Positions 29,338 through 39,287 of a stretch of DNA of 64,000 nucleotides are shown here, piece by piece. Every line of letters begins with the position of its first letter. The first letter of the stretch is position 1. The position numbers and the translations under genes were made by a program. The notes beneath the pieces are model-generated. The model made no database searches. It worked only from the letters and a program-made list of their open reading frames with translations, and was not told where the DNA came from. Location: assembly GCF_022429565.1 (NCBI RefSeq), contig NZ_CP092487.1:3056001-3120000 (forward strand), read 5' to 3'. Source of the DNA: Lutibacter sp. A64. GTDB lineage: Bacteria; Bacteroidota; Bacteroidia; Flavobacteriales; Flavobacteriaceae.

Positions 29338-30534
29338 ATGAAAAAACAATTCCTGCTCATTTTAATTACTCTCTTCTACCTTAGTAGTTATTCACAAATC
29401 TCTTTTAAAAAAGGGTATTTTATTAAAAATTCTGGTGAAAAAATAGAATGCTTCATTAAAAATATTGATTGGAAAAATAACCCCAGTCATTTTAATTACA
29501 AATTATCAAAAAATGATAACCAAAAAGAAGCAACAATTGAACTTGTCAAAGAATTTGGAATTTACAATATTGCAAAATACAAACGTTATACTGTTGACAT
29601 AGATATGTCTAATGGAAGTATAAACAGTTTAAATCAAGATAGAAGTCCAATTTATAAGAAAGAAACACTTTTTTTAAAAGTATTAATAGAAGGTAACGCT
29701 GATTTATTTTTTTATGAAAAAAAGAATTTAAAAAGATACTTTTATAAAACTGATACAATTAATATTGAACAATTAATTTATAAAAGTTACTTAACTTCTA
29801 GTGGTCAAATAGCTAAAAATAACACTTATATATATCAACTTAGGGCAAATTTAAAGTGCCAAAACATTTCAATAAAAGATACTGAACACCTTGATTACAG
29901 AACAAATAAATTAGTAGACTTTTTTATAAAATACAATAAATGCTCTAATTCTGAATTTGTTAATTATAATACAAAACAAAAAAAAGATTTATATCATTTA
30001 ACAATTAGACCTGGTTTAAATATTTCATCTCTTATACTTCGTGGTGATTATACTAAAGTAAAAGATGCTGATTTTGATAATAAAATAGGCTTTAGAATAG
30101 GGGTCGAGAATGAATTAATTTTACCTTTTAACAAAAATAAATGGGCTATTATAATTGAACCAACATATCAATATTTCAAATCAGAAACCTCAACAATTAG
30201 TTTTGGAACTAAACAATCTGTAAAAATTGATTACAACTCCATAGAATTACCAATTGGCGTTAGGCATTATATGTTTTTAAATAAAAATTCAAAATTATTT
30301 ATTAATACTTCTTGGGTTGTTGATTTTAATTTTGGCTCTTATTTAGATTATGAATTTAGTAAAGATATAAATACTTCAAGCCCTAATAGCAATTTTGCAA
30401 TAGGAGCGGGATATAGCACCCAAAAATATAGTGCAGAAATTAGATACTATACAAATAGAAATCTTTTAGAAAAGATGACTAATGATGCATATTATAAAAG
30501 TCTCTCTATAATTTTTGGATTTTCAATTTTTTAA
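29338..30534 (+). CDS. Putative outer-membrane beta-barrel protein
   Basis: I take the ATG at 29338, which gives a clean signal peptide (MKKQFLLIL to SYSQ); a TTG two codons earlier is also in frame. The first half (about 20-215) is beta-rich with no known motif. The second half, from LTIRPGLNISSLIL to the final SLSIIFGFSIF, has alternating strands and a terminal aromatic, as in PorT-like barrels. Function unknown. It has its own upstream region of about 200 bases after mutS on the other strand. Confidence 0.65.
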   Translation: MKKQFLLILITLFYLSSYSQISFKKGYFIKNSGEKIECFIKNIDWKNNPSHFNYKLSKNDNQKEATIELVKEFGIYNIAKYKRYTVDIDMSNGSINSLNQDRSPIYKKETLFLKVLIEGNADLFFYEKKNLKRYFYKTDTINIEQLIYKSYLTSSGQIAKNNTYIYQLRANLKCQNISIKDTEHLDYRTNKLVDFFIKYNKCSNSEFVNYNTKQKKDLYHLTIRPGLNISSLILRGDYTKVKDADFDNKIGFRIGVENELILPFNKNKWAIIIEPTYQYFKSETSTISFGTKQSVKIDYNSIELPIGVRHYMFLNKNSKLFINTSWVVDFNFGSYLDYEFSKDINTSSPNSNFAIGAGYSTQKYSAEIRYYTNRNLLEKMTNDAYYKSLSIIFGFSIF

Positions 30535-30569
30535 ACACATTTAAAACCCCACTTAATTAAAACAAGATA

Positions 30570-31100
30570 ATGAGAAAACTAAAAAACAGTGAACTTGGGA
30601 GATTAAATGTTGAAGATTTTAAGAAAACTGAAAAAATTCCACTAATTGTAATTCTAGATAATATTAGAAGTTTAAATAATATTGGATCAGTTTTTAGAAC
30701 AAGTGATGCTTTTTTAATTGAAAAAATATATTTATGCGGTATTACAGCGCAACCTCCTCATAAAGAAATTCATAAAACTGCATTGGGAGCTACGGAATCT
30801 GTAGCTTGGGAATATGCTGAAGATACCTTAACTTTAGTTGAGAAATTAAAAAATGAAAAGATTAAAATTTTAGCTATTGAACAAGCTGAAGACAGTACTA
30901 TGTTGCAAGATTTTACGCTAGAACCCAGCCAAAAATATGCTGTTGTTATGGGAAATGAAGTAAAAGGAGTGCAACAAGCAGTAGTTTCTGCAAGTAATTA
31001 TTGTATTGAAATTCCACAATTTGGAACCAAACACTCTTTAAATATTTCGGTAAGTTGTGGTGTTGTACTTTGGGATTTGTTTAAAAAGTTTAAATTCTAA
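30570..31100 (+). CDS. SpoU/TrmH-family RNA 2'-O-methyltransferase
   Basis: The 176-residue protein has SPOUT motifs LDNIRSLNNIGSVFRTSDAF, YAVVMGNEVKGVQ and IPQFGTKHSLNISVSCGVV. It is distinct from the other SpoU protein at 25889 and is closer to the TrmH type. It should methylate a ribose 2'-OH in tRNA or rRNA; the target is not identifiable. Confidence 0.87.
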   Translation: MRKLKNSELGRLNVEDFKKTEKIPLIVILDNIRSLNNIGSVFRTSDAFLIEKIYLCGITAQPPHKEIHKTALGATESVAWEYAEDTLTLVEKLKNEKIKILAIEQAEDSTMLQDFTLEPSQKYAVVMGNEVKGVQQAVVSASNYCIEIPQFGTKHSLNISVSCGVVLWDLFKKFKF

Positions 31101-31124
31101 TATTGGATTATACTTTACACACCG

Positions 31125-31619
31125 TTATTTATTATTATACAATTTAGAAACCTCATTAAAATTGGTTGATGCATTAATTTTATAGAAATAATTCAATTGC
31201 CATTTTTGAGATAATTGAGCTTGTTTATTTTTTGTAACGTCCCAACTCGGATACACTCTAAATGCTCTCTTTCCTTCTTTGTTTACTGTTGATATTATTC
31301 CTTTTTTAATCAGTATAGATTTTGGAAAAACAAATTGCCCAAATTCATTTTGTGTACGCACGTTTACAATAAAAAAATCTATTGTGTCGGTTTCATTAAA
31401 AGGTTCAATTATTCCGTCTGTATTCCGTTTCCAAAAAGTTACAAATTGACCAACTTTTTTAGGTGTAATTTTAGCATTTCTACTAATAATAATTTTTCCA
31501 TTGAGTTTAAAACTACAAGCATCATATGCCCTACTTTCTGGATCTAAATTAAGATCAGAAATATTAAAATTACATTTACTGTAAACTGCTTTTTTAATTT
31601 GATTTAGGGTATTATCCAT
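31125..31619 (-). CDS. MepB-family protein
   Basis: The 164-residue protein contains RNAKITPKKVGQFVTFWKR, FVFPKSILIKKGI, RVYPSWD and LSQKWQLNYF, which match the MepB family named from the Staphylococcus aureus mepRAB multidrug-efflux operon. MepB is thought to bind nucleic acid; its biochemical role is not settled. No MepR or MepA gene is adjacent here. Confidence 0.78.
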   Translation of the reverse strand: MDNTLNQIKKAVYSKCNFNISDLNLDPESRAYDACSFKLNGKIIISRNAKITPKKVGQFVTFWKRNTDGIIEPFNETDTIDFFIVNVRTQNEFGQFVFPKSILIKKGIISTVNKEGKRAFRVYPSWDVTKNKQAQLSQKWQLNYFYKINASTNFNEVSKLYNNK

Positions 31620-31673
31620 ATTTTTAAATTAGTAAAATTTAATTTAAAAAAGATTATTAGAAGTCAAAACCAC

Positions 31674-33026
31674 TTAAAATCCTAAAATTAATTTTGCAAT
31701 TAAAAAGTAAATTAAAATCCCCAAAATATCGTTACTTGTAGTTATAAATGGACCTGTAGCTAAGGCAGGATCTATATTTCTTTTATCTAAAATAATTGGA
31801 ACAAAGGTACCTATAATTGAAGCAATAATAATAACAGAAACTAACGAAATAGATACTGTTAGTCCTACTTTAAAGTCAAAACCAAGAAAAAACATCCCTG
31901 CAGACATTAATAATATGGCAAGTACTAAACCATTTAATAAGCTAAGTGATATTTCTTTAACAAGCCTATTCCAAAGCGAACCTCTTAAACTATCGTTTGC
32001 CAAACCTTGCACAACAATTGCAGATGATTGTACACCAACATTACCTGCCATTGCGGCAATTAATGGTGTAAAGAAAAATAGTTCAGGAAATTGTCTCATT
32101 GCATCTCCAAAGCCACCCAATACCGAAACACTAATAAAACCACCAAACAATGCTAAAATTAACCAAGGTAAACGCGCTTTAGTAAGTTCCCAAATGGTAT
32201 CATCTGCTTCAACATCTTGAGAAATACCTGCTGCTAATTGGTAATCTTTTTCAGCTTCTTCTCTAATTACATCTACAATATCATCAATAGTAATTCTACC
32301 AACTAAATGTCCAATTTCATCTACTACAGGAATTGCCTCCAAATCGTATTTTTGCATAACTCTAGCTACGTCTTCGGCTTGGTCATTTACATTAACAGAG
32401 TCTACTTTTTTTATTAAAACATCTTTAATTGCAGTTTTTGTAGAGGTGGTTAATAAATCTTTTAAAGAAAGTCTTCCTATAAGTTTATTGTCATCATCTA
32501 CAACATAAATAGAATGTACTCTGGTTACTTCTTCGGCTTGTGCACGCATTTCTTTTACACAAGTAAGTACATTCCAATTTTCGTTAACTTTTACTAATTC
32601 TTTTGCCATTAAACCACCAGCTGTATCTTCGTCGTAGCGTAAAAGTTCTACAATTTCTTTGGCGTGTTTAATATCTTCTAAATGAGCAATTACCTCTTCT
32701 TTCTGATCTTCAGAAAGTTCTGAAATAATATCTGCGGCATCATCGGTATCTAGTTCGTCAATTTCTTCAGCAATTTCTTTACTAGAAAGTTCGCTAAGTA
32801 TTTTTTCACGAATATCTTCATCTAATTCTGCAATTACTTCAGAAGTAACATCACTTTCTAAAAGACGAATTAAATAAATAGCTTCTTCTATAGATAAATC
32901 TTCAATAACTTCTGCAATATCGGCATAATGGAAATCTTCCAATAAAACCAATAAAGATTCATTGTTTTTTTCAGTAATTAATATTTGAATATCCTCTATG
33001 AACTGTTGTGTAATTTCAATTGACAT
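31674..33026 (-). CDS. mgtE: Magnesium transporter MgtE
   Basis: The 450-residue protein has an acidic N-domain of helical repeats (about 20-130), two CBS domains (about 135-255) and five membrane helices (about 285-450) ending in the conserved [10 protein letters not shown] and [18 protein letters not shown]. The CBS and N domains sense magnesium and gate the pore. It overlaps the end of rsmA by 11 bases. Confidence 0.94.
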   Translation of the reverse strand: MSIEITQQFIEDIQILITEKNNESLLVLLEDFHYADIAEVIEDLSIEEAIYLIRLLESDVTSEVIAELDEDIREKILSELSSKEIAEEIDELDTDDAADIISELSEDQKEEVIAHLEDIKHAKEIVELLRYDEDTAGGLMAKELVKVNENWNVLTCVKEMRAQAEEVTRVHSIYVVDDDNKLIGRLSLKDLLTTSTKTAIKDVLIKKVDSVNVNDQAEDVARVMQKYDLEAIPVVDEIGHLVGRITIDDIVDVIREEAEKDYQLAAGISQDVEADDTIWELTKARLPWLILALFGGFISVSVLGGFGDAMRQFPELFFFTPLIAAMAGNVGVQSSAIVVQGLANDSLRGSLWNRLVKEISLSLLNGLVLAILLMSAGMFFLGFDFKVGLTVSISLVSVIIIASIIGTFVPIILDKRNIDPALATGPFITTSNDILGILIYFLIAKLILGF

Positions 33027-33792
33027 CTTTTTCTATTTTAGAAGTAAGATTAATGAATTCTTGAACCGATAATTGTTCTGGACGTTGCCCAAAGATACTA
33101 TCTTCTCGTAAACTATCCGATAAATTAAGTGTTTTTAAACTATTACGAAGTGTTTTTCTACGTTGTTGAAAGGCTGTTTTTACTACTTTAAAAAACAATT
33201 TTTCATCAACAGGAAGGTTGTAATTTTCTTTTCTAATAAGTCTAATAACTCCAGAATCTACTTTTGGCGGTGGATTAAAAACAGTTGGTGGTACGGTAAA
33301 TAAATATTCTACATTGTAAAAAGCTTGTGTTAAAACAGAGAGTATTCCGTAAACTTTACTGCCTTCTTTTTCGGCAATTCTCTGGGCTACTTCTTTTTGA
33401 AACATGCCAGAAAATTCTGGTATTTGATGACGATTCTCTAGTGTTTTAAATACAATTTGAGTTGAAATATTGTATGGGAAATTGCCAATTATTGCTACTT
33501 GTTCTTTTGCAAAATAGTCTTCAATATTAATTTTTAAAAAATCTTTTGAAATAATTCTATCAGCTAAATTTAAATAATGAGCTTGTAAGTATTCTACAGA
33601 TTCTGTGTCTATTTCTATTACATGGGTTTTAAGTGGTTTTTTAAGCAAATATTTGGTTAAAACACCCATTCCAGGACCGATTTCTAATACATTTTTATAT
33701 CTTTTTTCGGTTAAACTATCGGCAATTTGTTGTGCAATTAGTTCGTCTTTTAAAAAATGTTGGCCTAGGTGTTTTTTTGCTTTTACACTCAT
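33016..33792 (-). CDS. rsmA: 16S rRNA (adenine1518/1519-N6)-dimethyltransferase
   Basis: The 258-residue KsgA/RsmA protein has [11 protein letters not shown] at the start, SAM motif [10 protein letters not shown] and the catalytic IGNFPYNIS (the NLPY/NFPY motif), then [11 protein letters not shown] and the [10 protein letters not shown] helix. It dimethylates two adenosines near the 3' end of 16S rRNA. mgtE follows with an 11-base overlap, so they are cotranscribed. Confidence 0.95.
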   Translation of the reverse strand: MSVKAKKHLGQHFLKDELIAQQIADSLTEKRYKNVLEIGPGMGVLTKYLLKKPLKTHVIEIDTESVEYLQAHYLNLADRIISKDFLKINIEDYFAKEQVAIIGNFPYNISTQIVFKTLENRHQIPEFSGMFQKEVAQRIAEKEGSKVYGILSVLTQAFYNVEYLFTVPPTVFNPPPKVDSGVIRLIRKENYNLPVDEKLFFKVVKTAFQQRRKTLRNSLKTLNLSDSLREDSIFGQRPEQLSVQEFINLTSKIEKDVN

Positions 33793-33795
33793 AAA

Positions 33796-34128
33796 TTAGT
33801 TTTTTACACTCATACTAAATTGTTCACTAATAACTTTTAACTCGGTTCTAAAAGCAACAATTTTATCTTTAAATAAATGCATTGCTTCAGTTCTTAATTT
33901 TTCAGCATCTTCTTGGTAATATTCTTGAAGAGTTTTAAGACTATCTGTTGTATATTGTACAGCATATGTTGTGCCTCCCATTTCTTCATCTACCATAACT
34001 TGAATCATTTTTGCATTGGTAAATTTCCCTAGAGAAAGCATATTTGGTATATGTACTTCTTTCATCCATTTTAACCATTGCTCATGAACTGACTCGTCAA
34101 CATTTGTTGTAACGTTATATATATACAT
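33796..34128 (-). CDS. DUF4286 family protein
   Basis: The 110-residue protein starts MYIYNVTTNVDESVHEQWLKW. The WMKEVHIPNMLSLGKF segment and the overall ferredoxin-like size fit DUF4286, common in Bacteroidota and often encoded beside rsmA. No function is established. It precedes rsmA by three bases. Upstream (34136-34190) is a run of TTTAAAGG/TTTAAGGG-like short repeats. Confidence 0.8.
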   Translation of the reverse strand: MYIYNVTTNVDESVHEQWLKWMKEVHIPNMLSLGKFTNAKMIQVMVDEEMGGTTYAVQYTTDSLKTLQEYYQEDAEKLRTEAMHLFKDKIVAFRTELKVISEQFSMSVKN

Positions 34129-34274
34129 TTTTTTTAGTTTAAAGGTTTAAGGGTTAAAAAGTTTATAGGTTTAAAGTAGCAAAGATACAAAGGTTTTCTT
34201 TAGAACTAATTAATTTAGTCATACTCATTAGTAAAGTATTAACCTTCTTTTTTATCTGTATGTTGTCTTTCTAT

Positions 34275-36050
34275 TCAATTAAGTGTATCTCCACGCAATT
34301 TTCTGTATTTTTTTCTGGCATCAACTAAGTAAATACTTGAAGGATATTCAAAAATAATTCTTTGATAATATTCTTTAGCATTTTCAGTATTATTTAACTG
34401 ATTTAAGTACAATTCTGCCAAATAATAAATTGCATCATCTGCTAAAATATCTTCGTTATTAAGTGCTATAATTTGTAAATAATTACTTTTGGCACGTATA
34501 AATTCACCTAATTTTTCTAGTAATTTTGCTTGTTTAAACAAGGCTTCATCTTCTAAAGTATGTCCTTTAAAATTGGTTAAAATAACTTGTAATGTATCTA
34601 TTGCTTGTTGGTTTTTATTTTGAAAAGCCAACAAATCGGCTTTTGCGTATGTTTTTAAAGCAATTTTTAAACTGTCTTTTACAATGTTATCTGTAATTAA
34701 TAAATTTAAATCTAATGCATCATTGGCTATTAATTGTGATGTTGAATTTTTTAATACTTTTAATTGTGATTGTGCCCATTCAAAATCTCCTTTAAAATAG
34801 GAAGTTTGTGCAATTTTAAAGCGTGCTGTTTGTCCAATACTATTATTTTTTAAATCGTTTTGAACTTGTGTGTAATAAATTAAAGCAGAACTAAACTTAT
34901 TTGTAAAGACTAGAATATCGGCCAATTTAGTTTTTATGTTTCCTTTTTGAAATCTGTTTATAGGAAGTTTTAGGGCTTCTTTTAATAATGAAATTGCATT
35001 ATTGGGTTCGTTTTTTTTAAACGCTAAAAATTCAGCATAAACTAATTGTACGGCAATAGTATGTTCGTTTTTTCCATATTCTGTAAAAATTTGTTGAAAT
35101 TGCTGATCTGTAACAGAAATTTCGTTATCTGTTTCAATAGAAATCTGCAACAAATACAATTTTGCTTTTAATTGGTCTTCTAAATTACTTGTATGCTCTA
35201 TTATATAATTAAAACAATTTTTAGAAACTGTATAATCTTTATTTGCAAAGGCAATTTCACCCAAATCGGTAATTCCTTTTAAGCTACTAGAATCTCTTTT
35301 AAATAATGCTTTTTCTTGAATAAAAGCCTTTCCATATTCTTTTTGTTGGGTGTATAGCCAGCTTAATAATTGATTCCAACTGTTTTGTGGATTGTTTTGC
35401 AACCTTTTAATTAATAATTTTCTTAGAAAAATATTAGCTTCATTTTCAGAATCATCGGTTATATATTTTCCAATATAGGTTTTTGAAGTGGGTAAGTAAC
35501 TCTCGTTAGTTTCAACCAAATTTAAATAGGTATCAATCATATTTTCTAAATCGGCTTTTTCACCATAAATGGCCGCAATTTGTAAGTTGTAATTAGAATT
35601 GGGGTTTACTTCCATTGCTTTTTTAAAAGCGGTTAGTGCATAATCTAACAAATGATTTTGTTGAAAAGATCTACCAATTAAATACCCTTGATTTCTGGTT
35701 TTTTCTATTGAGTTTATTGCTTTTTCATAAAAAAAAGAAGCGCTGTCTTGTTTGTATTGTAATTGGTAATTATACCCTAATTCAACAAATAAATAATGTT
35801 GATCTGGGCGTTTTTTTAATTGTTTATTTATTAGAGATTGTACTTCGTTAAATTTTTCTAGTTGCTGGTAACTATCTATTAAATTGGTTAAATAACTACT
35901 GTTAAATGGATTTTTTTCGTGTAGTGTTTTATAAATTGCTGCAGCTTTTTCATACTCACCATTTCTAAGATAAAGAAATGCTAATGAAGCTTCTTGCGCA
36001 TGTATTTGCAAGGAAAAACAACAAATAAGTAGGATTAAAATTTTACGCAT
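34275..36050 (-). CDS. Secreted/periplasmic tetratricopeptide-repeat protein
   Basis: The 591-residue protein has a signal peptide (MRKILILLICCFSLQIHAQ) and about ten TPR-like helical pairs. The clearest are LRNGEYEKAAAIYKTL, LLDYALTAFKKAMEVNPNS and NTENAKEYYQRIIFEYPSS. No enzymatic domain is present. It is likely a scaffold in the periplasm or on the outer membrane. Function unknown. Confidence 0.82.
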   Translation of the reverse strand: MRKILILLICCFSLQIHAQEASLAFLYLRNGEYEKAAAIYKTLHEKNPFNSSYLTNLIDSYQQLEKFNEVQSLINKQLKKRPDQHYLFVELGYNYQLQYKQDSASFFYEKAINSIEKTRNQGYLIGRSFQQNHLLDYALTAFKKAMEVNPNSNYNLQIAAIYGEKADLENMIDTYLNLVETNESYLPTSKTYIGKYITDDSENEANIFLRKLLIKRLQNNPQNSWNQLLSWLYTQQKEYGKAFIQEKALFKRDSSSLKGITDLGEIAFANKDYTVSKNCFNYIIEHTSNLEDQLKAKLYLLQISIETDNEISVTDQQFQQIFTEYGKNEHTIAVQLVYAEFLAFKKNEPNNAISLLKEALKLPINRFQKGNIKTKLADILVFTNKFSSALIYYTQVQNDLKNNSIGQTARFKIAQTSYFKGDFEWAQSQLKVLKNSTSQLIANDALDLNLLITDNIVKDSLKIALKTYAKADLLAFQNKNQQAIDTLQVILTNFKGHTLEDEALFKQAKLLEKLGEFIRAKSNYLQIIALNNEDILADDAIYYLAELYLNQLNNTENAKEYYQRIIFEYPSSIYLVDARKKYRKLRGDTLN

Positions 36051-36187
36051 TTTTTATTTTAAATTCATTCAAATATAACCAAACAAGTGTTAAAATTTTT
36101 ATAATTACCTTCTATTTTAGAAATATGGCTGTAACATTTTGGCACAAAAATTGTCTTTAACATATAAAACAACTAAATTTTTTTATT

Positions 36188-36328
36188 ATGAAAGAATTAA
36201 TAAGACAATACGAAACAGCAAAAAACAAAGCATTAATATTCATGAAAAAGGGACAAATAAACAACTATTTTGATGCCTTAATTGAAATGAATAAATACAA
36301 AAAAATGATAACCGTTAGTGTTAACTAA
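36188..36328 (+). CDS. Small protein, 46 residues
   Basis: An ATG at 36188 opens a 46-codon frame ending TAA at 36326-36328. The product (MKELIRQYETAKNKALIFMK at the start) is a Lys-rich amphipathic helical peptide with regular codon use. It fills most of the gap between divergent TPR and convergent serS genes, and an A/T-rich leader precedes it. I think it is a real small gene, but there is no functional hint. Confidence 0.55.
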   Translation: MKELIRQYETAKNKALIFMKKGQINNYFDALIEMNKYKKMITVSVN

Positions 36329-36329
36329 T

Positions 36330-37604
36330 TTAGTTAATAAGTTCAAAACCACAATATGGAACTAGCACCTTAGGGATTTTAATCCCCTCAGGTGTTTGGC
36401 AATTTTCTAACAAACCTGCTAACACGCGTGGTAATGCTAAAGAACTACCATTAAGAGTGTGTGCTAATTCGCTTTTTCCTTCGCTATTTTTAAAACGAAG
36501 TTTTAAACGATTTGCTTGAAATGTTTCAAAATTAGAAACAGAACTTACTTCTAACCAACGATCTTGAGCTGTTGAAAACACTTCAAAATCGTAAGTTAAT
36601 GCAGATGTAAATCCAATATCTCCACCACATAAACGTAAAATTCTAAAAGGTAAATTTAATTCGTTTAAAATTCCTTTTACGTGTGCAACCATACTATCTA
36701 AAGCTTTATATGAATTAGATGGATGTTCAATTCTAACTATTTCAATTTTATCAAATTGATGCAATCTATTTAAACCACGTACATGCGCTCCGTATGAACC
36801 AGCTTCGCGTCTAAAACAAGGTGTATATGCGGTATTTAATATAGGAAAATCACTTTCTTTTAAAATAACATCTCTATAAATATTAGTTACTGGAACTTCA
36901 GCCGTAGGAATTAAATATAAATTATCTTGTGCATCGTGGTACATTTGCCCTTCTTTATCTGGCAATTGCCCAGTCCCAAACCCTGAAGCTTCATTTACTA
37001 AAAGTGGCACTTGCACTTCATTATATCCAGCTTCGGTATTTTTATCTAAAAAATAATTGATTAAAGCGCGTTGTAATCTTGCTCCTTTACCTTTGTAAAC
37101 AGGAAAACCAGCTCCAGCAATTTTATTTCCAAGTTCAAAATCTATAATATCGTATTTTTTTGCCAATTCCCAATGTGGTAATGCGCCTTCGTGTAATACA
37201 GGAATTTCACCTTCTTGTAATACATTTAAATTGTGTTCTTCTGAAGAACCTGCAGGTACAATTTCGTTTGGAATGTTTGGAATTAAATACAACAATTCTT
37301 GTAATTCTGTTGCTTTATTTTGAAGGCTATCGGTTAAGCTTTTAGATTTTTCTTTTAAAAGCACCGTTTTTTGCTTTAAAACTTCAGCTTTTTGTCTTTC
37401 ACCAGATTTAAATAACTGTCCAATATCTTTCGATAATTTATTAGATTCTGCCAATACAGCATCCAATTCAGTTTGAATTGATCTTCTACTTTCATCAGCA
37501 GCAATGGTTTGTGCAACCAATTCAGCAGCGTTTTTTAAATTTCTTTTTTCTAAACCTTTTAAAACAGCTTCTGTGTTTTCTCTAATAAATGCAACTTGTA
37601 ACAT
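36330..37604 (-). CDS. serS: Seryl-tRNA synthetase
   Basis: The 424-residue class II synthetase has the N-terminal antiparallel coiled coil (about 25-110) that binds tRNA-Ser, then motif 2 (CFRREAGSYGAHVRGLNR) and motif 3 (SLALPRVLAGLLEN). Length is normal. It ends one base after the small gene on the other strand. Confidence 0.96.
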   Translation of the reverse strand: MLQVAFIRENTEAVLKGLEKRNLKNAAELVAQTIAADESRRSIQTELDAVLAESNKLSKDIGQLFKSGERQKAEVLKQKTVLLKEKSKSLTDSLQNKATELQELLYLIPNIPNEIVPAGSSEEHNLNVLQEGEIPVLHEGALPHWELAKKYDIIDFELGNKIAGAGFPVYKGKGARLQRALINYFLDKNTEAGYNEVQVPLLVNEASGFGTGQLPDKEGQMYHDAQDNLYLIPTAEVPVTNIYRDVILKESDFPILNTAYTPCFRREAGSYGAHVRGLNRLHQFDKIEIVRIEHPSNSYKALDSMVAHVKGILNELNLPFRILRLCGGDIGFTSALTYDFEVFSTAQDRWLEVSSVSNFETFQANRLKLRFKNSEGKSELAHTLNGSSLALPRVLAGLLENCQTPEGIKIPKVLVPYCGFELIN

Positions 37605-37665
37605 TGTTTTTTCCTTTTATTGAATGGCAAATTTAATAAATTGCTGATAAAAGAAACCAAATAGT

Positions 37666-38187
37666 TTAATTTGATTTTAAAGAAATAGTTTCTGAAATTT
37701 TTGAAATTATTTGAGGGACCTCAGAAATTGTAAAATCAAGATCAATTTTAAATGAGTTTTTATCTACTTTAGTAAGTTTGAATTTTCCGTTTTTTATAGG
37801 AAAATAACCAGTTTCACCTTTACAATAACACAGTCTTCCAAAATATAATTTTACGTTTTGTAGTGTTTCATTCGACAATTCCATGGGAGAAATATTTGCA
37901 TCAAATTCGGCGTATATAATTTCGGTATAACTGCTATCTTGTAGGTTTTTATGACTGTTTTTTTTATACGTGTATTTTAAAATTGTTTTAGATCCTTCAG
38001 AAATTACAGGGTACATAATACCTATATTGTCTGTTTTAAAAACTATAGTTTTATTAGGAATTAATTCAATTGAACAAATGCCATTTTTTGGACAAATAGC
38101 GGCTTCTTGATTAATTTGTTGGTTCACAGTATAATTAGATTTACAAGAAATCATTAAAAATGCACATACTATAAATAGATTTCTCAT
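37666..38187 (-). CDS. Hypothetical lipoprotein
   Basis: The 173-residue protein has a short signal and the lipobox MISC (Cys15). Later cysteines at CPKNGIC and LCYCKG could form disulfides. The family is not recognised. It lies 15 bases downstream of ribF and is likely cotranscribed with it. Confidence 0.65.
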   Translation of the reverse strand: MRNLFIVCAFLMISCKSNYTVNQQINQEAAICPKNGICSIELIPNKTIVFKTDNIGIMYPVISEGSKTILKYTYKKNSHKNLQDSSYTEIIYAEFDANISPMELSNETLQNVKLYFGRLCYCKGETGYFPIKNGKFKLTKVDKNSFKIDLDFTISEVPQIISKISETISLKSN

Positions 38188-38202
38188 AAAACTAATTTTT
38201 TT

Positions 38203-39135
38203 TTAAAAGTTGTTATAAATATATTCTAAACAAGTTTTTTTATCTTTTGCTAATTGACTTTTTAATGTAGTAATTGAGTCAAATTTTTGTTCATCTCTTA
38301 AAAATTTCAATACTTCAATCTGAATTTTTTCATCATAAATTTGTTGATTGAAATTAAAAAAATGAGTTTCTATAGTTTGGTTTTTACCACTAACTGTAGG
38401 TCTATAACCAATATTCATCATTCCAAAAACTTCTTTACCACCAATTATAGACTTTACAATATATGCACCGGTTTTTGGAACTAGTTTATAAGTTTCTGCA
38501 ATATGTAAATTAGCTGTTGGAAATCCTATTTTTGCACCTAAACTTTTTCCTTTTACAATCGTACCGGTTAACATAAAATTATATCCTAAGTAGGTATTAG
38601 CTTTTGCTATTTCTCCATTTTCAATAGCTTTTCTAATTTTTGTTGAGCTAACAGTAATATCGCTAATTTCTTGTTGCGTTATTTTTTTTACTTGAAAACT
38701 ATAAGCGTTTCCATACACTTGTAATTGTTCAAAATTACCTTCTCTATTTTTACCAAAATGATGGTCGTAACCAATTACTAATCTAGAAATATTTAAGGTA
38801 TCTATTAAAATATTTTTCACAAATTCTAATGCCGAAAGATTTGCAAATTCTTTTGAAAATTCGTGAATTACTAAGGTTTCTAAACCTAAGTTTTCTAATA
38901 ATTTTGTGCGCTCTTCAATTGTATTAATTAATTTAATATCTAAATCTTTTTGTAAAACCATACGCGGATGTGGAAAAAAAGTTAACAATGCAGAAGTTGC
39001 GTTGTTATTTTTAGCGCTTTTTACCAATTTTTTTATTACTTTTTGATGCCCAATATGAACCCCATCAAACGAGCCAATGGTAACAAAAGTTTTATTGTTT
39101 GATTTAAATTTAGATAAATTAGTGAAAATTTTCAA
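38203..39135 (-). CDS. ribF: Bifunctional riboflavin kinase / FAD synthetase
   Basis: The 310-residue protein has the nucleotidyltransferase motif GSFDGVHIGHQ near the start and the flavokinase segment KGKSLGAKIGFPTANL, then FGMMNIGYRPTV and THFFNF. It phosphorylates riboflavin to FMN and adenylates FMN to FAD in the cytoplasm. Confidence 0.95.
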   Translation of the reverse strand: MKIFTNLSKFKSNNKTFVTIGSFDGVHIGHQKVIKKLVKSAKNNNATSALLTFFPHPRMVLQKDLDIKLINTIEERTKLLENLGLETLVIHEFSKEFANLSALEFVKNILIDTLNISRLVIGYDHHFGKNREGNFEQLQVYGNAYSFQVKKITQQEISDITVSSTKIRKAIENGEIAKANTYLGYNFMLTGTIVKGKSLGAKIGFPTANLHIAETYKLVPKTGAYIVKSIIGGKEVFGMMNIGYRPTVSGKNQTIETHFFNFNQQIYDEKIQIEVLKFLRDEQKFDSITTLKSQLAKDKKTCLEYIYNNF

Positions 39136-39227
39136 AATGAGAAAATTAAATTAATTGTTATTAAGAAGCAAAAATACTGTATTTAATTAAATATAGGTTA
39201 AATCAAATAATTAAAAAGGTAATATAA

Positions 39228-39257
39228 TTGTGTTCCATATTTTATACTATATATTTG
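39228..39257 (+). promoter_or_regulatory. Bacteroidota-type promoter of the metalloprotease gene
   Basis: TTG at 39228-39230, exactly 19 bases, then TATATTTG at 39250-39257 (perfect TAnnTTTG). It lies 30 bases before the ATG of the reprolysin-like gene. Confidence 0.75.
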
Positions 39258-39287
39258 TAAGTTTCTTGTACATAAAAAAATTAAAGC

